From NCBI GenBank assembly GCA_028699715.1, contig JAQVUC010000012.1:1-12308 (forward strand): DNA of 12,308 bases, given 5' to 3'. Below the pieces are notes generated by a model that saw only the letters and a program-made list of their open reading frames with translations, ran no database searches and was not told where the DNA came from. Every line of letters begins with the position of its first letter. Within the stretch, counting starts at the first letter, position 1. Positions 6,375-12,308 of this stretch are shown piece by piece. This stretch comes from Anaerolineaceae bacterium. GTDB lineage: Bacteria; Chloroflexota; Anaerolineae; Anaerolineales; Anaerolineaceae. The translations under genes were made by a program, and so were the position numbers.

Positions 6375-7379
6375 CTAGAACTTAACCAGGGGCAAATGCA
6401 ATAACAAATTCTCAATTACCAAACGAGGGTTGACATTTGCGTCAAGCTGTCCAAGCGCCTTTTCGTGTTCTTTGAGGATTCTTTCAATTATTTGGGGACG
6501 GATCAGCTTGGCTATTTCAAGGATCTGATCTTCATGTTCAATGTTGACCAAAGGGATTTGAGTGGATTCTCTTCGGATCATCGCGTCCCGCCAGTAAGTC
6601 AACCAGGTTGAGATCAAAAAAACAAAATGCTCTCTTGAGGCAGCTTTTCGCTGCTGCAGTTTTTCAACGTACTGCAGGCGCTCCCGCAGTCTGCTGGTCA
6701 TCAAGTATTCCAAATCTGTCAGAGCCTGATCGTAAGCATCCAATAACTCTTGATTTTGGTCAAATCCAAGGGCTGTGCCCACCCGCCCGCCAGAAAGGTG
6801 CGCGATGCGGGCAGCCCGCAAAAGCGCTATGCCTTTTTCTTCAATTAAATATTCTTTCACTTCTTCAACGGTTGAAGGGCGCAGTCGCAGCACTTCACAT
6901 CGCGAAGAAATGGTTTCCAGCAGGCTTTCTTTGGCATCGGCAGTCAGAATCAAAATCGCTTTTGAAGGCGGCTCTTCCAATGACTTTAGCAAAGCGTTGG
7001 AGGCTCCCATGGTCGCTTTTTGAAAATCAGGAATGATCACGATGCGGTAGTTGGATTGGTAAGGCGCCAAAGCCAAGGTTTGCTGCATTTCACGGATTTG
7101 GTCAATTTTCAAATCCTTGCTGCCTTCAGCAACTCGCAGGAAGCTCAAATCCGGGAAGCGCTCTTCTTCAATTTGCCTGCAAGTCAGACATTCTCCACAG
7201 AATTCCTGGTTCGCCTGTAAATTTGTGCAGTTTAAGGTTTTGACAAAAGCTTTTGCCAGGCTTTCTCTTCCCACACCATCAGGACCAGTGATCAGGTATG
7301 CGTGTCTGGTTTTCCCAAGATTGGCGTGGTTTTTCAAATAGTTGACGGCGGGTTCATGCCCAAGGATGTTCCAATGCAT
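6375..7379 (-). CDS. holB: DNA polymerase III subunit delta' (clamp loader)
   Basis: The 334-residue length is normal for delta', the stator subunit of the clamp loader that loads the beta clamp. The N-terminus WNILGHEPAVNYLKNH and HAYLITGPDGVGRESLAKAF (26-45) match the AAA+ core. Zinc-site cysteines are Cys51, Cys61, Cys64 and Cys67. SNALLKSLEEPP (127-138) and the SRC motif ISSRCEVLRL (157-166) are family marks. The Walker A lysine is replaced by Arg38 and the Walker B position reads IIPDFQKA without the usual acidic pair, so the subunit should not hydrolyse ATP; this is common in delta' but not universal. The longer DnaX signature is absent, so it is not gamma/tau. It heads the minus-strand run and ends two bases before chrA. 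Confidence 0.93.
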   Translation of the reverse strand: MHWNILGHEPAVNYLKNHANLGKTRHAYLITGPDGVGRESLAKAFVKTLNCTNLQANQEFCGECLTCRQIEEERFPDLSFLRVAEGSKDLKIDQIREMQQTLALAPYQSNYRIVIIPDFQKATMGASNALLKSLEEPPSKAILILTADAKESLLETISSRCEVLRLRPSTVEEVKEYLIEEKGIALLRAARIAHLSGGRVGTALGFDQNQELLDAYDQALTDLEYLMTSRLRERLQYVEKLQQRKAASREHFVFLISTWLTYWRDAMIRRESTQIPLVNIEHEDQILEIAKLIRPQIIERILKEHEKALGQLDANVNPRLVIENLLLHLPLVKF

Positions 7380-7385
7380 TTCTGG

Positions 7386-7391
7386 ATTCTA
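7386..7391 (-). promoter_or_regulatory. Putative -10 box (TAGAAT) of the holB-led operon
   Basis: On the minus strand TAGAAT is followed by exactly six bases (CCAGAA) and the holB ATG at 7379. No Shine-Dalgarno sequence is present in the preceding 20 bases, so a leaderless transcript is the simplest reading. The -35 region (CTCGTT at 17 bases) is poor. Confidence 0.35.
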
Positions 7392-7443
7392 ACACGTATC
7401 CGTTTGAAACGAGACCCTTTTTATTGCCGTGCCTTAGTTTTTT

Positions 7444-7460
7444 GGGATTACCAGAATCCC
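7444..7460. repeat. Inverted repeat GGGATT-N5-AATCCC, possible operator
   Basis: Perfect 6-bp arms (7444-7449 and 7455-7460) flank ACCAG. The element lies in the divergent region between holB and the calcium ATPase, immediately upstream of the ATPase -35 position. It is not followed by a T-run, so a terminator is unlikely; a binding site for a dimeric regulator is plausible. Its short length means chance cannot be excluded. Confidence 0.35.
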
Positions 7461-7461
7461 C

Positions 7462-7511
7462 TCAACCTTTTGGAGTAAATACCTTATAATTGTCCAGTCT
7501 GATTTTGGAGG
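7462..7511 (+). promoter_or_regulatory. Promoter and ribosome-binding site of the calcium ATPase gene
   Basis: A consensus -10 TATAAT is at 7485-7490; the hexamer 17 bases upstream (TCAACC, 7462-7467) is a weak -35. The Shine-Dalgarno GGAGG at 7507-7511 stands 11 bases before the ATG at 7523, a rather long spacing. The predicted leader is about 26 nt. Confidence 0.55.
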
Positions 7512-7522
7512 AATAAATTTTT

Positions 7523-10393
7523 ATGAGTGAAAAAACTACATCAATTATCACACCCACTGAAGATATTCTAAATATCTCCTGGCACTCAATTGATTCAGCG
7601 AAAGTGCTGGACAATCTCAACGTGCCGGTTGAGACAGGTCTATCTGAAGAAGAAGTAAAAGCCCGCTTGGAAAAGTTTGGTCACAATGAATTAGCTGAAC
7701 GCCCTGGCAAAAGCTTTTTACAAAAATTGTGGGAACAAATCAACAGCTTTGTGATCTGGCTCTTGATCGGCGCGGCAGTTATTTCTGCTGTACTGGGCGA
7801 CTGGGTTGAAGCTGGCGCAATTTTGCTGATCGTGGTCCTGAATGCCATCATGGGTATTATCCAGGAGTCACGCGCTGAAGCATCACTGGCGGCTCTTAAA
7901 AAGATGTCCGCTCCTGAGGCGCAGGTCTTGCGGGACGGGCACCGGGTCATGGTTCCCTCACGCGACCTCGTGCCGGGCGATATTGTTTTCATCGAAGCCG
8001 GCAACTTCATCCCCGCGGACATGCGTTTATTAGAAGCGGTCAACCTGAACATCGATGAAGCCTCCCTGACCGGAGAGTCAGTGCCTGCCAAAAAGGATGC
8101 TGAAAGCAGCCTGCAGGCGGATGTCCCCCTGGGCGACCGTGAAAATACCGCCTTCATGGGAACAACCGTCAGCTACGGACGCGGCAGGGGCATTGTCACC
8201 AGCACTGGGATGCACACACAGCTCGGCCTGATCGCCACCATGCTGCAGACGGTTGAAGAGGAACAAACACCCTTACAGAAACGCCTGGATCAACTTGGAA
8301 AAACGCTCGGTATTGGCGCTCTCATTGTTTGTGTCCTGGTCTTTGTGATTGGCGTTGCCCGACTTATCCTGGGGAACAGCGTCGCGATTGGATCTGAACC
8401 CTTCTGGGAAGAAATCGTAGCCCTCTTCATGATCGCCGTTTCTCTGGCGATTGCGGCTGTGCCCGAAGGTTTGCCAGCGGTCGTCACCATCAGCCTGGCT
8501 GGTGGCATGCGCGAGATGGTCAACCGTCACGCTCTGATTCGCAAACTGGCATCCGTGGAAACACTGGGCTCAGTTACCACTATTTGCACCGATAAAACCG
8601 GTACGCTGACACAAAATCAGATGACCGTGACCAAATTATGGGTCGACAGTCATTTTGTAGATATAACAGGAACGGGTTACGAACCGGTTGGAGATTTTAA
8701 GGTTGACGGTGAAGTAGTTGACCTGAAAGAATTCCCGGCTGCCCGAACCGCGCTGTGGATTGGTACTATTAATAACGACGCCCAACTTGAGCCGACTGGC
8801 GAAAGTGAAGGCAAGACAACTTATCGTATGGTTGGTGATCCAACCGAAGGTTCGATTCTGGTTGCCGCCCTCAAGGCTGGCGCAGCCGCTAATACAGTCA
8901 ATCAAAATTATCCGCGCAAGCAGGAAATCCCCTTTGATTCCAGTCGCAAGCGTATGGTGACCATTCATAATATTGTCAATCCTGGCAATGGAGACATTTC
9001 TCCCTACGTGACCAATGAGAAAACCAACTGGTACACAATTGCCGTCAAAGGCGCGCCGGATGTGGTTTTGGAACTCTGCCGCTTCAAATCGGACATGGAA
9101 AATAATCCGGTGGAACTGACAGCTGCGGATCGGGAAGAAATCCTGGCCGCGAATAATGACATGACCAGCCGCGCTCTGCGGGTTTTGGGTGTCGCCTATC
9201 GGCCAGTGCCCGAAATGCCCAGCGAAATCACCTCAGAAGCGCTTGAGAAAGATCTGATTTTTGTTGGTTTGATCGGCATGATCGACCCCTCACGTCCGGA
9301 AGTTAAACCCGCGCTTGAGGAAGCCCAAACAGCTGGCATCCGCTCCGTTATGATTACCGGTGATTATCCCAACACAGCCAAGGCCATCGCGGAAGATATC
9401 GGACTTTTACAGGCTGGTCACAAGGTTTTGACTGGCGCTGATATCAGTGACAAAAACGAAGATGAGATGCGCGAAATCGTAAAGATCACTGATGTTTACG
9501 CTCGCGTCAGCCCGGAACACAAGATGAAAATCGTTGACGCGCTGAGGGATAACGGTGAAGTCGTGGCCATGACCGGTGACGGCGTCAATGATGCTCCGGC
9601 GATCAAACGTGCTGATATTGGCGTTGCCATGGGTATTACCGGCACTGACGTTGCTAAAGAAACTGCGGATATGGTGCTAACTGATGATAACTATGCTTCA
9701 ATCGTTTCAGCGGTTGAGCAAGGGCGCATCATCTACAGCAACATTCGCAAGTTTGTCTACTACCTTGTCTCATGTAATGTTGCTGAGATCATGATCATCT
9801 TCCTTGCCACTGTTTTCGGTTGGAACACTCCCCTTGCTCCAATTCAGCTTCTGTGGCTCAACCTGGTTACTGATGGTGCCCCCGCCCTGGCGTTGGGTAC
9901 GGAAAAAGGCGACCCGGACATTATGCAGCATCCACCACGGCCGTCTGACGAACCAATCATCAACCGCTATATGGTCAAAGGCATTATCGTTCAGACCATT
10001 GCCATCACCGCCGCTACGCTGGGCGCTTTCTTCCTCGGTGGAGGCGCATTAGAAGGCGCTTCGATGGAAGCACGGATCCTTTCTGAAACTTTCGCCTTCG
10101 TGACCTTGTCACTCTCGGAACTCTTCCGAGCCTACACAGCCCGTTCAGAGTACTATCCCCTCTCAAAAATCGGGATTTTCACCAACAAGAACATGAACCT
10201 GGCTGTTTTAGTCTCAGTTATTCTGATCATTTTAGTGATATACGTGCCTTTCTTGCAGGTAATTTTTGACACTGTATCCCTCAGATGGATCGATTGGGCA
10301 GAAATCTTACCTTTGGTCCTTATCCCATCGATTGCCGCAGAAATAATGAAGTCGATTTCTTACAAACAGCACCAGAAACAACGGGCTGAGTAA
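7523..10393 (+). CDS. P2A-type calcium-transporting ATPase
   Basis: This pump uses ATP to move Ca2+ out of the cytoplasm, probably in exchange for protons. The 956 residues contain, in order: the N-terminal cation-ATPase domain; actuator motif TGES (183-186); M4 PEGLP (314-318); phosphorylation site DKTGTLT with Asp357; nucleotide-domain FDSSRKRM (471-478) and KGAPD (509-513); MITGD (610-614); and hinge TGDGVNDAP (684-692). The cation residues of SERCA-type pumps appear conserved: Glu315 (M4), Asn752 and Glu755 (M5), Asn780, Thr783 and Asp784 (M6) and Glu866 (M8). This fits two calcium sites and argues against Na/K- or H-ATPases, although manganese transport cannot be excluded. No N-terminal metal-binding CXXC domain is present, so it is not a P1B pump. 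The gene is monocistronic, with its own promoter and terminator. Confidence 0.96.
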   Translation: MSEKTTSIITPTEDILNISWHSIDSAKVLDNLNVPVETGLSEEEVKARLEKFGHNELAERPGKSFLQKLWEQINSFVIWLLIGAAVISAVLGDWVEAGAILLIVVLNAIMGIIQESRAEASLAALKKMSAPEAQVLRDGHRVMVPSRDLVPGDIVFIEAGNFIPADMRLLEAVNLNIDEASLTGESVPAKKDAESSLQADVPLGDRENTAFMGTTVSYGRGRGIVTSTGMHTQLGLIATMLQTVEEEQTPLQKRLDQLGKTLGIGALIVCVLVFVIGVARLILGNSVAIGSEPFWEEIVALFMIAVSLAIAAVPEGLPAVVTISLAGGMREMVNRHALIRKLASVETLGSVTTICTDKTGTLTQNQMTVTKLWVDSHFVDITGTGYEPVGDFKVDGEVVDLKEFPAARTALWIGTINNDAQLEPTGESEGKTTYRMVGDPTEGSILVAALKAGAAANTVNQNYPRKQEIPFDSSRKRMVTIHNIVNPGNGDISPYVTNEKTNWYTIAVKGAPDVVLELCRFKSDMENNPVELTAADREEILAANNDMTSRALRVLGVAYRPVPEMPSEITSEALEKDLIFVGLIGMIDPSRPEVKPALEEAQTAGIRSVMITGDYPNTAKAIAEDIGLLQAGHKVLTGADISDKNEDEMREIVKITDVYARVSPEHKMKIVDALRDNGEVVAMTGDGVNDAPAIKRADIGVAMGITGTDVAKETADMVLTDDNYASIVSAVEQGRIIYSNIRKFVYYLVSCNVAEIMIIFLATVFGWNTPLAPIQLLWLNLVTDGAPALALGTEKGDPDIMQHPPRPSDEPIINRYMVKGIIVQTIAITAATLGAFFLGGGALEGASMEARILSETFAFVTLSLSELFRAYTARSEYYPLSKIGIFTNKNMNLAVLVSVILIILVIYVPFLQVIFDTVSLRWIDWAEILPLVLIPSIAAEIMKSISYKQHQKQRAE

Positions 10394-10418
10394 GAACCTG
10401 CTATTACGTTTTAGACCG

Positions 10419-10450
10419 CAAAGCTCCTGTAAAACAGGAGCTTTGTTTTT
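10419..10450 (+). terminator. Rho-independent terminator after the calcium ATPase gene
   Basis: CAAAGCTCCTG (10419-10429), loop TAAAA (10430-10434) and CAGGAGCTTTG (10435-10445) form an 11-bp perfect stem followed by TTTTT (10446-10450). It lies 25 bases after the ATPase stop. The minus strand lacks a T-run after the stem, so it mainly serves the plus strand. Confidence 0.9.
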
Positions 10451-10481
10451 AAGACTTTGTTTGGAAAATTTTTGAAATTTT

Positions 10482-11447
10482 TCAGGTTTGTAAAAGACGT
10501 TTACTGTAAGGTTCAGCAAAAAGTGCCGGGGTACCGCCGGTATGCCAGAAAAGGACTTTTTCTCCTTTTTTGAAGTAAGCTTTGCGGATCAAGTCAACCA
10601 AGCCAGCGGCTGCCCGTCCGGTGTAAACCGGGTCAAGCAGAATGCCTTCCTTCTGGGCAAATAAACGGATTACGTCCACTTCCGCCTGTGTCAGAACACC
10701 GTAGCCCGCCTGACAATAGCTGTCCTTGATCAGTACATCTTCTGGTGTGACTGAGCAGTCATATTCAAGGGTCTTTGCTGTTTGGTTGACCAAGGCAGCA
10801 ATTTCAGGGGCGAAGACTGAGGTTTGATGTTCGATACTGATGCCCAGTATCTTGCCCTTAAAACCAGTCTTATGGGCTCCCAGGATCAACCCGGCTTGAG
10901 TGCCGCCCGAAGAGCTGGCAAAAACAATCCAATCGGGGTTGATCTTTTGTTTGTCAAGTTCTTCCATTGCATGCAAATAGCCTAAGGCACCAATTTGGTT
11001 GGAACCGCCATACGGGATCAGGTAAGGTTTTAAACCTTCTTCTTCTGCTTTGTCAAAATGCTCCTTTAAGGCCTGATCGCGTTTTTCTTTTTCAGTAAAG
11101 AAAATCTGCGCCCCGCTCAACTTGTCTAAGAGCAAATTGCCTTGAACTTTTTCAGGTGCCTGGCCAGCCAAAACCAGAATGCAGCCCAGTCCGGTTTTAG
11201 CCGCGGCCGCGGCTACCTGCCGGCAGTGATTGGATTGCACCGCGCCGGTACTGAGCAAAGTTTTGCAGCCCCTGGCAAGCGCGTCGCCAAGCAGAAATTC
11301 CAGCTTTCGGGTTTTATTACCGCCCATTCCCAGGCCAGTCAGGTCGTCTCTCTTGATGAATAAGTCAGGTCCTCCAAGAGAGCTGGTCAGGTGGGGCAGA
11401 AACTCGACAGGTGTTGGTAAATTAGCCAATTGGACTCGCTCAACCAT
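10482..11447 (-). CDS. PLP-dependent enzyme of the D-cysteine desulfhydrase / ACC deaminase family
   Basis: The 321-residue protein is a fold-type II pyridoxal-phosphate enzyme. IKRDDLTGLGMGGNKTRKLEF (31-51) holds the PLP lysine, Lys45. GAVQSNHCRQVA (68-79) carries the conserved Ser72 that faces the substrate. SSSGGTQAG (about 177-185) is the phosphate-binding loop, and DPVYTGRAAAG (about 271-281) plus FWHTGGTPALF near the end are family marks. Known members cleave D-cysteine to pyruvate, ammonia and sulfide, open the ring of ACC, or remove sulfite from L-cysteate. The VYTG and HTGGTP regions look closer to D-cysteine desulfhydrase than to ACC deaminase, but I cannot fix the substrate. Its ATG overlaps the end of the FemAB gene by eight bases (ATGGTTGA), so translation is probably coupled. 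Codon use does not stand out. Confidence 0.9.
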   Translation of the reverse strand: MVERVQLANLPTPVEFLPHLTSSLGGPDLFIKRDDLTGLGMGGNKTRKLEFLLGDALARGCKTLLSTGAVQSNHCRQVAAAAAKTGLGCILVLAGQAPEKVQGNLLLDKLSGAQIFFTEKEKRDQALKEHFDKAEEEGLKPYLIPYGGSNQIGALGYLHAMEELDKQKINPDWIVFASSSGGTQAGLILGAHKTGFKGKILGISIEHQTSVFAPEIAALVNQTAKTLEYDCSVTPEDVLIKDSYCQAGYGVLTQAEVDVIRLFAQKEGILLDPVYTGRAAAGLVDLIRKAYFKKGEKVLFWHTGGTPALFAEPYSKRLLQT

Positions 11448-12308
11448 TCTGCACTCTCTTCCTGTTTTCCGACTTGCCCCGTCTTCGCATTAAATCCAAG
11501 AGCTTAGGCAGGGTTTGGGTGTAAGTTTTGTAAATTTGGGGGTGGGAGGGAAAATCCCAGGCGCCAATGTGACGAGCGGTGAGGCCATTAAAGCCCTGCT
11601 TAAAACGGTACACACCCCACATCGAATCTGTGCTGTCAAAAGTATCAGGCGCGCCCCACATGTCATAAGTATGGCAACCCAGGTGCTTGGAAAGGCGGAT
11701 AGCCTCCCATTGCAGCAAGTAATTGGGCATCAACTCGCGGTAAGCCTCTGTGGACATGCCAAACATGTATCGGCTGACCTTATTGAAAACAAACAAGATC
11801 AAGGCCGCTACAGGCTGAGCCTCAACCTCGGCGATCAGGATTTTAGCCATTCCTGCCTTCAGGAAAGCAGCCCAGGTTTTCAGGTAATAGTCTTCGTGCC
11901 TGATCACAAAATCATCTCTTACGGCTGTTTCAGCGTATAGTTGATAAAGCATGGGCAGCTCATTGATTTGACCCTGACGGACTTCAACCCCCTTGCGGCC
12001 AGCCAAACGGATGTTGTAGCGCGTTTTCTGTTTCATCGCGGCCAGCAAGTCTTCTTCGCTTTGGGTTAAATCCAGTAAAACCGTATTCTGAAACTGGATT
12101 TGATCCTGAGAGTATTGCCAACCTTGTTCCTCAAGCATCTTCTGTAAGGATAAACCATTGGGTGAAGACTGTTCTTCATCCGTTCCGGGTATGCCCGTTC
12201 CCAGAAGAACATCGGGGTCAATTTTCAGGAAGATCGTCTTGTGTTTCTTTGATAAGTTTTGCAAATCACTTATGACTTGGCAGGCGAATTCAAGGTTGTC
12301 CCAATCGA
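11440..12308 (-). CDS. FemAB-like peptidoglycan-bridge aminoacyltransferase, N-terminus beyond window
   Basis: The frame is open to the right edge; the TTG at 12264 is not the start, because coding sequence continues upstream as DWDNLEFACQVISD. 288 residues are visible, so about 50 N-terminal ones are probably missing. Family marks, in visible numbering: IFLKIDPDV (25-33), LDLTQSEEDLLAAMKQKTRY (78-97), NIRLAGRKGVEV (98-109), YDMWGAPD (214-221), WGVYRFKQGFNG (230-241) and IGAWD (247-251). FemABX enzymes use aminoacyl-tRNA to add amino acids to the lipid II stem peptide, building interpeptide bridges at the cytoplasmic face. No tRNA-binding coiled-coil arm is evident. Related paralogs act in other acyl transfers, so the exact acceptor is uncertain. 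It is the upstream member of an overlapping pair with the PLP enzyme. Confidence 0.9.
   Translation of the reverse strand, partial: DWDNLEFACQVISDLQNLSKKHKTIFLKIDPDVLLGTGIPGTDEEQSSPNGLSLQKMLEEQGWQYSQDQIQFQNTVLLDLTQSEEDLLAAMKQKTRYNIRLAGRKGVEVRQGQINELPMLYQLYAETAVRDDFVIRHEDYYLKTWAAFLKAGMAKILIAEVEAQPVAALILFVFNKVSRYMFGMSTEAYRELMPNYLLQWEAIRLSKHLGCHTYDMWGAPDTFDSTDSMWGVYRFKQGFNGLTARHIGAWDFPSHPQIYKTYTQTLPKLLDLMRRRGKSENRKRVQNG

Noticed and set aside
10460..10485. AT-rich AAATTTTTGAAATTTTT stretch as a second terminator or origin element
   Set aside because: It has no stable GC stem and no iterated protein-binding boxes; it is simply AT-rich sequence between converging genes.
12262..12264. TTG at 12264 as the start of the FemAB-like protein
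   Set aside because: The frame stays open to the window edge and the upstream residues look like the family's continuing N-terminal domain, so the gene is cut by the window.

Overview
The window reads as chromosomal DNA of a Chloroflexota bacterium, probably class Anaerolineae. This is inferred from three things: envelope proteins with threonine/proline (TPTP) linkers, a chloroflexal-style FemAB protein, and the general look of the sulfite-oxidase-like and P2A-ATPase sequences. It was not tested by a database search. Coding density is high, there are nine genes, and I see no rRNA, tRNA, CRISPR array, insertion sequence, phage gene or attachment site.

Layout. (1) Positions 1-1527 hold a divergent pair of envelope genes: a lipoprotein cut by the left edge (minus strand) and a LysM / SdrD-like surface protein with a C-terminal membrane anchor (plus strand), closed by a strong hairpin terminator. 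(2) Positions 1552-7379 hold a minus-strand run of five closely packed genes. In transcription order these are DNA polymerase III delta' (holB), a two-domain CHR-family chromate transporter, a PcrA/UvrD helicase, a UPF0173 metallo-hydrolase and a small cytoplasmic sulfite-oxidase-like molybdopterin protein. The gaps are 2, 36, 41 and 4 nt. A good promoter and Shine-Dalgarno sequence lie in the 41-nt gap, so the last two genes may also form their own unit. (3) Positions 7380-7522 are a divergent control region with an inverted repeat. (4) Positions 7523-10393 encode a full-length P2A-type calcium-pumping ATPase, followed by a textbook terminator. (5) Positions 10482-12308 hold a minus-strand, overlapping gene pair: a FemAB-like peptidoglycan-bridge aminoacyltransferase, cut by the right edge, and a PLP enzyme of the D-cysteine desulfhydrase / ACC deaminase family.

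The genes do not add up to one obvious pathway. Replication and repair (holB, pcrA) share a transcription unit with an anion transporter. The envelope theme recurs at both ends (lipoprotein, LysM protein, FemAB). I found no clear novel defence or mobile system. The points most worth checking are the residue insertion in the Mo-cofactor loop of the sulfite-oxidase-like protein, two identical TAGAAT-N6-ATG starts that suggest leaderless mRNAs, the inverted repeat before the calcium pump, and the overlap of a cell-wall aminoacyltransferase with a D-amino-acid-type PLP enzyme.
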